A DNA stretch of 64,000 nucleotides from Elysia chlorotica (Eukaryota > Mollusca > Gastropoda > Plakobranchidae), in assembly GCA_003991915.1 (NCBI GenBank), contig RQTK01000011.1:85130-149129 (forward strand), in the 5' to 3' direction. Shown piece by piece: positions 51,257 through 62,500 of the stretch. Each line of letters starts with the position of its first letter. The stretch's first letter is position 1. Below the pieces are notes generated by a model, which did not search any database, was not told the DNA's origin, and saw nothing but the letters and a program-made list of their open reading frames with translations. Position numbers and translations under genes: made by a program.

Positions 51257-51889
51257 AAGAGTCCAGGATTACAACAAAATCTTCTTTGACAACTGGTGGT
51301 TTGACAACAAAATCTCCTTTGACAACTGGTGGTTTGACAACAAAGTCTGCTATGACAACTGGTGGTTTGACAACAAAGTCTTCTTTGACAACTGGTGGTT
51401 TGACAACAAAGTCTACTCTGACAACTGGTGGTTTGACAACAAAATCTTCTCTGACAACTGGTGGTTTGACAACAAAATCTTCTCTGACAACTGGTGGTTT
51501 GACAACAAAATCTTCTCTGACAACTGGTGGTTTGACAACAAAATCTTCTCTGACAACTGGTGGTTTGACAACAAAATCTTCTCTGACAACTGGTGGTTTG
51601 ACAACAAAATCTTCTCTGACAACTGGTGGTTTGACAACAAAATCTTCTCTGACAACTGGTGGTTTGACAACAAAATCTTCTCTGACAACTGGTGGTTTGA
51701 CAACAAAATCTTCTCTGACAACTGGTGGTTTGACAACAAAATCTTCTCTGACAACTGGTGGTTTGACAACAAAATCTTCTCTGACAACTGGTGGTTTGAC
51801 AACAAAATCTTCTCTGACAACTGGTGGTTTGACAACAAAATCTTCTCTGACAACTGGTGGTTTGAACGCACGCCACGCAGAAATCCAAA
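51257..51889 (+). CDS. Candidate Thr/Ser-rich mucin-like repeat exon
   Basis: Acceptor TTTTTACTGCACTTCAAG at 51239-51256. The predicted frame reads EESRITTKSSLTTGGL and then about 20 copies of a ten-residue unit TTKSSLTTGG, half of it Thr or Ser, as in O-glycosylated stalks. In the first copies the variable residue is Pro, Ala, Ser or Thr, all produced by changes at one first-codon position and all acceptable in mucins. The 30-bp unit is also open in another plus frame and on the minus strand, so openness alone is not proof. The frame is one base out of register with the downstream membrane exon, so either a splice or a frameshift lies between them. Confidence 0.4.
51270..51868. repeat. 30-bp tandem repeat, 20 copies
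   Basis: Core CTGACAACTGGTGGTTTGAC followed by AACAAAATCT. The last ~15 units are almost identical and the first five vary at a few positions. Confidence 0.95.
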
Positions 51890-52237
51890 GCAGACTATGC
51901 CACCGGAACTAGACTGAGACTCTGCAAGTGCCCATGCGCAACTCATCTGAATTACAGCCACCAGATCGAGAAGGCCACCGAGTCATCCACCCAGATGATA
52001 GCGCAGCTCTCCATCAGCAAAGACAGTCTGTCCGCCAGGGTGCGTCGCCGCACGTCCGCCGCGAACAGCTGGCCATCAAGCGTCGGTGCAGGCGTTACGG
52101 CGATCATACTCATGGCGTCTGTGTTCATAGGTCTGGCCATCACGGACATCACAGCCACGGGCAGCTACATGTGGACAAAGCTCTCTGAATTGGTCAAGAA
52201 AAGTTCACACGCTAGGCAGAACCAGAAGGATTTGTGA
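51890..52237 (+). CDS. Candidate C-terminal exon: Cys-rich motif, membrane anchor, stop
   Basis: The frame from about 51890 to TGA 52237 encodes KSKADYATGTRLRLCKCPCA, then a polar stretch (IEKATESSTQMIAQLSISKD), then RRRTSAANSWPSSVG and a ~20-residue hydrophobic helix AGVTAIILMASVFIGLAITD. A basic cytoplasmic tail ends the frame. The order CxCxC, KxSLSxxxRxxTSA, PSS, single helix is a layout I associate with molluscan single-pass surface proteins. The start is uncertain; GCAG at 51886-51889 or 51899-51902 could be the acceptor. GC content and codon use differ from the AT-rich surroundings. Confidence 0.55.
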   Translation, partial: ADYATGTRLRLCKCPCATHLNYSHQIEKATESSTQMIAQLSISKDSLSARVRRRTSAANSWPSSVGAGVTAIILMASVFIGLAITDITATGSYMWTKLSELVKKSSHARQNQKDL

Positions 52238-54025
52238 AATTATTTATGCCACAAACAGTGCTGTGTATGCAACTGATCTATTTCTATTTAATTTTATATT
52301 TTGAGTAAGGTATCTACAAAGAGAATTGAGGAGGAAATGGATGCAAAGTCAAGAAAACTAGCCTCTGACACTTGTTCATTAGCGACGTAAAATGTTTTAG
52401 ACAACAGCGTACAATTTAAGCGCAAACTGGTTTGTCTAAATGTATGCACTTTTATTCAAACAGTAAGAAAGGCTTTTAAGTCGGCATAAGCATTTAATTG
52501 ATTTGCATGGGTAGCCTATAGCACACAGTATTAGATGTTTAGGTTCATAGAGTTAGTACGCATACGCGTAGATCAGATCAGAAGAGAACAAAGCGCACAA
52601 AATACGTCGAACCAACCAAACTGCACCCCAAGCTGCAAAACTTGACGATGCACAAATGTGCGGTTAGACATGTTTGGTATTGGTTGGAGACAAATATTAT
52701 TGTGAAACAATGAAACTCAACGTTATTATGGAAAAGTGAGTTAGAATTAACCAAAATAGGAAAGGGAAGTAATCTAAAAAAAAGATCACAGATTTATTAA
52801 TAGGATCCCGTCAGCAACAGTGTTTTCCCTTATTTTGTAAAATCGTTAGAGCAAAAAAAGACAGAAACAATCGCGAACCAGAAAAACGAACCAATTCAAC
52901 CTAGCTCTGAATGATCCTACACAGGGACCAAATGTGTTAAACACATCACAAACTGATATAGACAAGAGAATTATGCACTAAAGGCCCATTTATTTAAAAG
53001 ATTAAAACAAGTTGCTTTAACTTATTTCAAATAAACTTTCACGTAACGTGTAAAAATATTTCTTCATACTCTTTTAAAAAGAAATGATATATAGAACAAA
53101 GAAATGATACAGTTTTCTAAAATAGATATATATCATCCTTCCAGATGTAAAACCAACTAGTTTTCACTACGACCAAAATTAATGTCTTTTGCGTGTCATA
53201 GTTCAAATTCTCGTCAAATACAGTGTTTATTTCTTCACCATATAAAACGTATGAACAGGACTGGGGGAAAGTTCACGTATTAGAAAATGTAAAGTTTAAT
53301 ACACTGTACGGCCCAAATATTATGTTCGTTATCAATTCTTTGATTTGGGTATTGGGGGAAACAAAACGTAAAGCGAGAGACAATATTGAGAACCGACACC
53401 TAAGCTTTGGCCATGATCTGCAACGCGATCATTGTGCATTTGAAGAATGTAAAAATACCTATCTCGGCAAGAAGATAAACCCATATCTTAATAAACCGAT
53501 AAAAGCCTGCCACGACGAATTGGTTTTGATTTGTTGTTGCATTTCTTGTTTTGGCTGTCGCCGTTTATAGTTGTACTGTTGTTTGTTCTTGTTATTGTTG
53601 TTATTTTTCTTATTTTTGTTTTTGTTGCAATTCCTGTTGTTGCAGTGGTGGTGGTAGTGATTTTATTTTGTTGTTTTGATTGAGCAAACATTACAAACTT
53701 AGTTTACTTTTTACATGACTTTCTTTTTACTTTTCGCTTCACGGTGTATGTTTCCGGGTTTTTGTAGATTTTTTTTTCGTTTCCTTCTTTCCTTTTTTAT
53801 TGTCATTTTTTTTTTTCATGTTCGTGTAAGCCCCAATAGCCTTGTGCCAGTTGTGTGCTGCAGAGCTGCCGGGAAAAAAGCAGGCTTACCATGCTGACTT
53901 GCAAGGCTGGGATTGGACTATATATACAGTGTACATATAAATTATATACACATGTTTTACCTTAGGTTACCTGGCTCTGCAAGCCACGCCAGCTCGACTC
54001 ACTACATCCCACAGGGACAGTACAC
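52238..54025. other. Downstream of the membrane-protein exon, nothing further recognised
   Basis: AT-rich. A 115-codon open frame at 53223-53570 has no similarity I recognise. T-rich low complexity occurs at 53570-53820. Confidence 0.5.
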
Positions 54026-54027
54026 AC

Positions 54028-54029
<2 letters not shown>

Positions 54030-54109
<80 letters not shown>

Positions 54110-54218
54110 CAGAGAATGAGGGCGAGACAGACAGACAGACAGACAGACAGAGACAGAGACAGACAGAGTCAGAGACACAGAGAGAGACAGAGAGACAGAG
54201 AGAGAGAGAGAGAGAGAC

Positions 54219-54269
<51 letters not shown>

Positions 54270-54292
54270 GAGAAGAGAGAGAGAGATAGACA
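54030..54292. repeat. (GA)n / (GACA)n microsatellite
   Basis: GA dinucleotides passing into AGAC tetranucleotides, then (TA)n to ~54345. Confidence 0.95.
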
Positions 54293-54359
54293 ATATATAT
54301 TTATATATATATAACATATATATTACAGTTTATATATATATATTAGAAAAAAACCGATA

Positions 54360-56113
54360 ACCCTTCTGAGCGTAGCCTACAAGATAGCACCTGGATGCAT
54401 TGCGCAAATAATAAAAAGAACACTGCCTCTGATAATAAACCTAGACCAAACCAGCTTTTTGGAAGATAGATTCATTGGGGATAATAATTATTAGACTAGT
54501 AGCAAATTCACCAAAAAGGACAGGTCTTCTTTTAACTGATTTTGATGTGTTTCGGTTTAGTCAGCTGACTTTTTACCTACAAAGGTATAAGATGCTTCAT
54601 CTTCACCGAACACGTCCTTGACCAGATAAGAGTATTTAATCAAGAAAATTTCTGTAAAACCCACTGTTATCATTAATAATACGGTATGCCCATGATTTAA
54701 ACCAGAACGAGGATGTAGACAGGGAGATCCAATCTCACCATACATTTTTCGTGTTTGTTGAATATTAGCACCTAATTATGACTAGACAGGAAAAAAATAG
54801 AGCAGGCTATAAAATGAAAAGGATCGACATTAAAGTATCTCAGTACGCTGACGATACCAGCCTATTCCTTGACGGCTCAGAACGTTCTCTCAAGCAGTGC
54901 CTATCTACGTTAGAAGAATTTGCAAGATATTGCAGACTAAAAATTAATACTGAAAAAAAGCTTTACGGTTCGGATGTCCACGGCCACCAGAAGAAATCCA
55001 AATTCCAGATGGAACCCACAGACTTATAAAACTCTGGGAGTAACCTTCACGTTAGACTGACACAGTAGAGCAGATAAAAACATTTTTTAAAATTTATGTA
55101 AATTAAATGAAGATAGAAATTGAGGCATGCATAACAAGAAACCTTACTCCATTCGGTAAGATTATAGTTATCAAAACTATTCTAATTTTTAAAATTATTC
55201 ACATTCTCGCGGCTCTTTCAAATATTTCTCCGGAACTAGTGCCATCTATACAAACAACGTGTTTATGGAATCGTAAAAGCAAAAAAAAAATTGCATTCAG
55301 GTCGTTGGAAAAAAGAGGTCTAGGTATGATAAGTCTTAAACACTTCATAGAACATTTTAAAAAAACTTGGATAAGAAGGATGTAAGCAGCAAAGCTTTAA
55401 GGAGGAAACTAAAAAGAACTTGGATAAGAAGGATATAAGCAGCAAAGCTTTAAGGAGGAAACTAAAAAAAACTTGGATAAGAAGGATATAAGCAGCAAAG
55501 CTTTAAGGAGGAAACTATAAAAAACTTGGATAAGAAGGATGCAAGCAATATTAACTATAATTTACGAAGTTGGACCATAAGATGACAAAATGGAACAACT
55601 CAAACTGTTTCTGGAAAGATGAACTCGACAGTTTTTTCTGTTTCAGTTCAATGGTCCACCCGACAACTATTTACGATTTTGAAATAGCAGCTTCATGCTT
55701 ACTGAGAATATAAAAATCTATTTAAAAATGCGTTGACTTTGAAACTTTTCCTTACAACAAGGTCACAAAGATTTACAAATTCAAAACAAAATAATTAGTT
55801 CATGAGTTGCAGAATACAAACGCGCATATCAAAATTTTAACATAGACTTTCTCACCCACATGTGGATCGTTCGAGCTTTGGAACAAGACAGTCAAAAACT
55901 AAATTTAAGAATATTCCAACAATGTTCAAAAATACTACCTCATCTATCTATAATATTCTTAACAAAAAAGTAGCATCATCCACATACAATATTCTATTAT
56001 CAGATCATTCAATAAGAGGAATAGAAATTTGCAGAAAAAAAATCCAATTTGACACCCCTGAGCAAAAAAGTATTTATGAAGTTGAAATCGACATAGATAC
56101 TGCACTGAGATAG
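54360..56113 (+). mobile_element. Decayed L1-type retrotransposon (reverse transcriptase)
   Basis: Pieces in different plus frames run in the right order. First is LSVAYKIAPGCIAQIIKRTL with LDQTSFLEDRFIGDN, matching the RT fingers/palm of L1-like elements. Next is YADDTSLFLDGSERSLKQC (catalytic YADD, 54844 onward) with EEFARYCRLKINTEK. Then comes ITRNLTPFGKIIVIKTIL, the thumb region, and a C-terminal piece ending at 56113. Stops and frameshifts separate them, and a 53-bp repeat has expanded inside. No endonuclease domain is recognised upstream. Confidence 0.85.
55364..55545. repeat. 53-bp tandem repeat, 3.4 copies inside the L1 remnant
   Basis: Unit starts at ~55364, 55417, 55470 and 55523 with core AACTTGGATAAGAAGGATAT. 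The first copy overlaps the coding frame. Confidence 0.9.
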
Positions 56114-56149
56114 ACCCAATACTGAATATTACATAGTATCCTCAATAAT

Positions 56150-56227
<78 letters not shown>

Positions 56228-56232
56228 TATTA
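56150..56232. repeat. (ATC)n microsatellite
   Basis: About 26 ATC triplets. The same motif recurs at 57055-57230 up to the assembly gap. Confidence 0.95.
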
Positions 56233-56242
56233 TATGTTACAT

Positions 56243-56459
56243 CATCATTAGCTTCTTTTTCATCATAATTGTAACAGCAGTTAGCTTACCAGTATATCTG
56301 TACTTTTTTTTACAACAATTGCTGTATACAATTAGGAGTAGCTGGCTACATCAGATTATTACTCAACGGATTATTCGTCACTACATAGTGTTTTATTTGG
56401 TAAAACACATGCTTGTTACGTTAGGTTTACTGTGATGTACAGTGTGTAGTTTTTAATTA
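56243..56459 (+). repeat. Duplicated segment A, copy 1
   Basis: Near-identical to 57822-58034, sharing TTAGCTTCTTTTTCATCATA and ~215 bases. It begins directly after the ATC microsatellite. Confidence 0.9.
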
Positions 56460-56760
56460 AAATCGTTTTGGACACATTTAAATTCTTAAAATGTTAAATA
56501 GAAGATATAAACACACCCACACATCCACAATTTTTACACATACACACATCCACAATTTTAAATTCAACGAAACTTTGATTTTTCTTGGAGAAGACATTCG
56601 AAAAAAAATCACTCTATTTGTGATTTAATAGTACTACTATCCAAACAGTATATCTATGCTTGCAACTTTAACAATTGTAAACCAGACAATAATTGCTTCC
56701 AAAACATACAACGCACAGTATTTATATTTAATTGAAAAGAAAATTCCATAACGTTTTTTT

Positions 56761-56999
56761 CAACGATGGAACCCATTAATATCTTCTATTCTATTATAAC
56801 ACTCTCAACGTGAATATATGGGAGGAAATAAAATCGATTTTTATTATGTTCATATCGTGTCACTTGAGTTTGTAAATAATAAGCTACAGTTGTCAGTATT
56901 ATCATTCTTATCTAATACTAACTAAGTTTCATTTGGTGCAACCAACTATATATTAATTTGCTATTTGTAATAAGACAGAAAGTCAAGACAATCATTATT
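56761..56999 (+). repeat. Duplicated segment B, copy 1
   Basis: Near-identical to 57590-57823, sharing CTCAACGTGAATATA and AGGAGGAAATAAAATCGATT, with small indels. Confidence 0.9.
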
Positions 57000-57054
57000 T
57001 TACTTTTGTACATATCTATTTGTATAAACATTTTGTGGATTCCTTTATTGTCCT

Positions 57055-57185
57055 GTCATCATCACCATCTTCATCAAAATGCTCACCATAATCATTATCA
57101 TAATCACCAGCACCATCATCAGCATCACTATCCTTATTATCATCCTGAACAACATCATCATCGTTATCAGCACCATCATCATTAT

Positions 57186-57230
<45 letters not shown>
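57055..57230. repeat. Degenerate to pure (ATC)n up to the gap
   Basis: CATCAT-rich sequence becoming pure at the gap edge. Assembly probably failed here. Confidence 0.93.
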
Positions 57231-57583
57231 NNNNNNNNNNNNNNNNNNNNNNNNNNNNNNNNNNNNNNNNNNNNNNNNNNNNNNNNNNNNNNNNNNNNNN
57301 NNNNNNNNNNNNNNNNNNNNNNNNNNNNNNNNNNNNNNNNNNNNNNNNNNNNNNNNNNNNNNNNNNNNNNNNNNNNNNNNNNNNNNNNNNNNNNNNNNNN
57401 NNNNNNNNNNNNNNNNNNNNNNNNNNNNNNNNNNNNNNNNNNNNNNNNNNNNNNNNNNNNNNNNNNNNNNNNNNNNNNNNNNNNNNNNNNNNNNNNNNNN
57501 NNNNNNNNNNNNNNNNNNNNNNNNNNNNNNNNNNNNNNNNNNNNNNNNNNNNNNNNNNNNNNNNNNNNNNNNNNNNNNNNNNN
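57231..57583. other. Assembly gap (353 N)
   Basis: Unknown bases. Open frames drawn across it are meaningless. Confidence 1.
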
Positions 57584-57589
57584 TTAATC

Positions 57590-58034
57590 AAAGATGGAAC
57601 CCATAAATATATTCTATCTATTATAACCTCTCAACGTGAATATAAGGAGGAAATAAAATCGATTTTATTATGTTCATATATCGTGTCACTTGAGTTTGTA
57701 AATAATAAAATCTACAGTTGTAAGTATTATCCTTCTTATATCATACTAACTACGTTTCATTTGGTGCCACCAACTATATGTTAATTTGCTATTTGTAATA
57801 AGACAGAAAGTCAAGACAATCATTAGCTTCTTTTTCATCATAATTGTAACAGCAGTTAGCTTACCAGTATATCTGTACTTTTTTTTACAACAATTGCTGT
57901 ATACAATTAGGAGTAGCTGGCTACATCAGATTATTACTCAACGGATTATTCGTCACTACATAGTGTTTTATTTGGTAAAACACATGCTTGTTACGTTAGG
58001 TTTACTGTGATGTACAGTGTGTAGTTTTTAATTG
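57590..58034 (+). repeat. Duplicated segments B and A, copies 2 (contiguous)
   Basis: B' (57590-57823) runs straight into A' (57822-58034), whereas on the left of the gap A and B are in the opposite order and separated by ~300 bases. Confidence 0.9.
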
Positions 58035-58675
58035 TCCTTATCAAGTTTATGAATGTGAATACGTTTGTGGTTGTTAGACATATAGATGCTAGGTGTTTGT
58101 GTGGTTTGTTTGCTTTCGTTTTTTGTGGGGGGGGGGGGGGGGGGGAGGAGTTGCGTTTGTTTTTGTTTAATTAATTTTATTGTTATTGTTGTAGATATCT
58201 TCTTTCTACTCTTCTATTACCTCAGTGTTTTGTTGATACTTTACGTATCTCTATCAATACTAAGTTCACTATTATTGGCTTTATAATTAATTTTGTTATC
58301 AATAGTTTTTTGTTATTATTAATCATTGTTTTATATATAAGTCTGTTGTATCTATTCGTTTGAGGGGAAAAAAGAGAGAGAAATCTTTAAATAAAAAGCA
58401 AAACAAAAAACAGGACGATTCTTGCTCTTCTTCAAGTTGTTTGTTGTCGTTGTTGTTTATGTTGTTTTCTATGTTTGTTTGTTGTTGGGTTTTTTTTGCC
58501 TCCGATTCTTCTGGAGAAGAAGCAACTCACTCTCTCTCTCATTCCAGAATTACGCTACTCCTCACGTCATTTCTCGTGTTCTCTGTACCTCGATTTGACT
58601 TTCTCATCACAAACACACACACTGACACAGACACAGACACAGACACTATGCTACGTTTTCTGGGATAAGGCAGCG
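58035..58675. other. T/G-rich low-complexity region
   Basis: Includes a G-run of about 22 near 58125-58146 and T-rich sequence. No gene recognised. Confidence 0.6.
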
Positions 58676-59053
58676 CCAACATCATTCTTGCCTGCCAGTG
58701 TGGCTGTGCATGCTTGCTTAGCTCTGTGCGAGATACAAACCCGCCTCCAGAATCACCCGTCTCCCAACATTGCGCTCACTGGGCCTGCACGTGCCGCCAG
58801 GTACCAGGGCTTGTTCCTACCGTCCTACCTGGGCCGGCACTCTGAAACCTCCACCTTAGCCATTCCTCCCTGCTCTCACTGTGTCCCCTCGACACTCACC
58901 CTGAATCCTAGATGCTCGCGCAGACCGCTCACCTGGGCTAGCACTGTAGCAGCGCCTGCTCAGATTTGCAGGGGAACTCCTGGTGCCTGCTCAGTTTTCG
59001 TTCTGTTCCCCTTGCCGGTCTCGTCCTCTGAGCGTGCACCATGGATAGCCGGG
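58676..59053 (+). other. GC-rich island with possible first exon
   Basis: About 370 bases markedly richer in GC than the flanks, ending in GCACC-ATGGATAGCCGG|GTGAGT: a good initiation context followed by four codons (Met-Asp-Ser-Arg) and a consensus donor at 59053. This could be the promoter and first coding exon of a plus-strand gene continuing beyond the window. No downstream exon was found before 64000, so it stays tentative. Confidence 0.25.
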
Positions 59054-59490
59054 TGAGTACAGTCGAACTTTGGGATAGATTGATCATCGTAGCCATCTTT
59101 CTTTAAGAGTTTTAATAGCACCTCTCCACAGCACAGAGGGCATGACACTAGACTAGAACCCAATCGGCGATGTTGGTCGCTAGTATTGCTCTATCTAAAT
59201 TGAATATGAAAATTTTCCATCAAATACTGCCAGCATAAAATTATACTTGCTGGCCGTCATGCATTTTCACCAAAGCTCTCATCTATTCTAAGCCTTTTTT
59301 TCAACAATGTTTATTTTTTTGATAAATTGTTTTTAATAACTATATTTCGGTTTTACTCTCATACATCTAAATGCAATGAGAAATGTTCATTACGCAGACA
59401 TCTTTATTGCTTTGGTTTGGTTTTGGGTTTGGTCGTGTTTTCGAAGGTATCAACAGCCTCGTCCATTATCTCAAGCTAACAAATTCTCGA
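59054..59490. other. Intergenic, nothing recognised
   Basis: AT-rich, no repeat or coding similarity. Confidence 0.55.
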
Positions 59491-59493
59491 GGT

Positions 59494-59845
59494 CACTGTT
59501 TTTAGTGTGTACATTATAGCGTACAGTACATCGTATTCCCACTGTTTTTAGTGTGTACATTATAGCGTACAGTACATCGTATTCCCACTGTTTTTAGTGT
59601 GTACATTATAGCGTACAGTACATCGTATTCCCACTGTTTTTAGTGTGTACATTATAGCGTACAGTACATCGTGTTCCCACTGTTTTTAGTGTGTACATTA
59701 TAGCGTACAGTACATCGTATTCCCACTGTTTTTAGTGTGTACATTATAGCGTACAGTACATCGTATTCCCACTGTTTTTAGTGTGTACATTATAGCGTAC
59801 AGTACATCGTGTTCCCACTGTTTTTAGTGTGTACATTATAGCGCG
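59494..59845. repeat. 46-bp minisatellite, 7.6 copies
   Basis: Core CACTGTTTTTAGTGTGTACA followed by TTATAGCGTACAGTACATCGTATTCC. Copies differ only by one A/G position. CACTGTTTTTAGTG is itself a short imperfect dyad. Confidence 0.95.
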
Positions 59846-60487
59846 ATCTGGAAAACTTGTAGGATCGTCCAGGGAAACCAGGAGACCTCACACTTAGTGG
59901 GGAAAGCGCTCGTCTTATTCTTTCTACAGTATAACACCTGTAGCTAATAAAGCATTATCCCATGTGATCCCGTTGGTCCAATTTGGAACCAGCAAAGGCA
60001 TAACGGATTGTTTCCTCATAAGAACATGTTTTTTTTTACTTAACTATCAGTAGAGTTAGAGAGTGAGAGAGTGAGAGGGTGAGTGAATGAGTAAGTTAGT
60101 CTTTTAATGTCGTCCAATATCAGCAGCAAGGATATATCGTGTGCGGGTCACAAGGTTAATGTCTGACAATGTAGCATGATGTCACACATAGACAGTACAA
60201 CAAAACCGGGACTCCATTCTTAGCCGATCACATCGTACACGCACAATAATCCCCGTTAATTTGTAAACATTTCCAATAACGTGAACTGTTGGAATAGCGA
60301 GGTGTTTAAACATTCCCGTTTATCTCTCTATTTGCCTCCTACAATTTATTTTGAAAATAACGAAATCCTAAATCAGATGATCCTTCTAATAACAGAAGTT
60401 CGAGTATAGATCTGCTCTAAAAACAGCACAAAACACAAAAACGGACAAAGGTGCCAAAACATTCTGGTATCACAAACCTACGCGTGT

Positions 60488-60538
60488 ACGTGGTGAGTTT
60501 GTTTTTACGGCACGTCAGCACGGTAACGGCTATGTTGT
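60488..60538 (-). mobile_element. Extreme 3' tail of LINE family A
   Basis: Only ~50 bases matching the 3' end of the family (TTTACGGCACGTCAGCACGG plus flanks) in minus orientation. It is either a severely 5'-truncated insertion or a SINE sharing the LINE tail. Confidence 0.75.
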
Positions 60539-60647
60539 GTACTTGGTAATTCACAAGTGCCCCAGCCCAGTCACTCTCCCCGCACTTTTCTTTGCCGTCG
60601 CTGACATCAGTGACAACCTCAGCTTCCTCTTCAGGCAGGGGGACGCT

Positions 60648-60890
60648 GTGGTCTAGGGGTAGAACATCGTCTTCCGACGCAAAAGGTCACGAGTTCGAAT
60701 TGTGGCTGCTGCGTTCCCTACTGGTTGGGTCGGTGTCAGTATAATGTGACCGGCTGAGACAGGAGTCATGGTATCCCCGCCCTGCCTCGTGTGTGGCAGC
60801 ACATAAAATTGTCAGACGTCCGTCTTGGGGCCCGTCCACAATATAGCCTATATAGCGCTGCTGTTTAAACCAACCCCAACCAACCAACCA
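60648..60890 (+). mobile_element. tRNA-derived SINE, copy 3
   Basis: Best-preserved copy: A-box-like TGGTCTAGGGGT, CTTCCGACGCAAAAGG, B-box GAGTTCGAATT, then the shared body with TTGGGTCGGTGTCAGTATAA and a CCAACCAACC tail. Confidence 0.85.
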
Positions 60891-60899
60891 ACCTCTTCA

Positions 60900-61720
60900 G
60901 GCACCCAGCTCTTGTTCTATTATCGAAGTAAACAAAACTGTATAAATCAATGTTACTTGTTAGACTGTAGACAGCGACGCCTATGCTTAGTACTGTTTTA
61001 TAATCTATATAATTCAATAAAACAACACCGTTAACTTTTATTCCCTTTCATCGCCCTCTCACATAACTCTTAATGTTAATTTAGTTTAGGTGGTAGGCTA
61101 CATCTTGCTTATGGTAAAACAACAGGAACAAGGAGAAAACATTATAACTATGGTATATGTAAAAGATATTTGATCTAGATTTAGATAAAGTCCGTCGCCT
61201 CCGTCCTCACCCAAAACACTGACATTGTTGTTCGAAAAATCATGGTAAAATGATGGGAGCCACTTTTAATTTTCCCTTTTTAATAAAATCCTCTTTGGGT
61301 CTTGTTTTGGGAATAACGAGAGGCCTTGATATCACGAGAGTTACGGTATAAAGCAATACAAGAGATCTCGTTATGGACCGGGGACCTCCTGTAACAAGAC
61401 CAACGCTCTACTACGAGCGCCAGTTGGGCCGACTCACGATCAGTGGAGGTAAGCGTACATAACTGGGGTCCATATGACCTCTCAGGTGGAGGCGAATGTA
61501 TCACTCCTACAGACATCTTTGAGGCAAAATGTAAGAATTATGTTTTGCCACACGCTTGTTGAAACTCGGTCCAGCATCACTCACATCTCCAGTAGATAAA
61601 AATCATTCAGGATTTGTTCCGATGTCCTCCCCATTCATGCAAACCTGGTAGCAACAATCCGAAATGTCGCTGCTGTCAGTAAACGCTTGGCTTTTATCGT
61701 CAATAGGAGACTGCGACTGT
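60900..61720. other. Intergenic, nothing recognised
   Basis: Short open frames without similarity. Confidence 0.55.
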
Positions 61721-61724
61721 AAGC

Positions 61725-61868
61725 GGGAAATTCGTGTAGTAATCGATACTAGTTATTCAGCCATTCACCGGGAAAGTCATATGGTAGTCGATACTAGTCA
61801 TTCAGAAATTCACCGTGACATTCCTATGATAGTCTATACTGATCACCCAGTCAATCACCGTCGTAATC
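61725..61868. repeat. 48-bp repeat, 3 diverged copies
   Basis: Unit with core AGTAATCGATACTAGTTATT. It remains open as a 16-codon unit (V-V-x-D-T-S-x-S-x-I-H-R). Copies have diverged, which is unusual for this window's otherwise homogeneous arrays. Confidence 0.75.
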
Positions 61869-62330
61869 GGCTTCAATCATTCTTTTAGTTTCCACAAAGT
61901 GTGTAGTTATCGCCGGCTGAAGTTCAAAAAGAGAGCTATCTTTTACTTTTTTCTATCTGGTATAACTTTTTTAAAGGAAAGCAGGAAATGCAGGCGAGCT
62001 TAAGTCTTTGTTACTGTAGTCAGTTGTGGGAATTACACAGCCTGGAAATGTGTATAGAGCGGGAGCATGGGGAGCCATCGAGCCAGAGGAAACATTACAC
62101 TCGGCCTCAGGTAAATAGCATGGATGGATCCTGCCTATCCCGCTAGAAAGAAAGTATAAAGGTTAGGAATGGAAAAATACTAGACAGTCAGAAAATAATC
62201 AAGGGAAACCAAAGTTGGGGGGATATGCCTTTGCGAACGAAAGAGAAATGAAGAAAGACACATGCAGAGAAACAGATAGAGAAAGAAAGGGGGGTAGGGG
62301 AGGATTAAATAGCAAGAGATAGAAATATTA

Positions 62331-62334
<4 letters not shown>

Positions 62335-62389
<55 letters not shown>

Positions 62390-62411
62390 CGGGGGTAGAA
62401 AAAAAAGAAAG

Positions 62412-62498
<87 letters not shown>

Positions 62499-62500
62499 TG
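62335..62500. repeat. (GA)n microsatellite, two blocks
   Basis: Two GA blocks separated by GGGGGTAGAAAAAAAAG-like sequence. Confidence 0.95.

Noticed and set aside
51123..51917. 264-codon plus-strand frame with DNKIFSDNWWF repeats
   Set aside because: This is an alternative frame of the 30-bp repeat. The Thr/Ser frame is preferred because a strong acceptor and the preceding exon's phase both lead into it.
53223..53570. 115-codon open frame
   Set aside because: No recognisable similarity, no splice or promoter context, and a Cys-rich tail produced by TTGTTGTTGC-type low complexity. Left as unassigned.
56958..57606. His-, Ile- or Asp-rich open frames across the gap
   Set aside because: They consist of ATC repeats plus N bases.
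60648..60725. Possible tRNA gene
   Set aside because: A and B boxes are present, but there is no complete cloverleaf, and the sequence continues into a SINE body shared with other copies.
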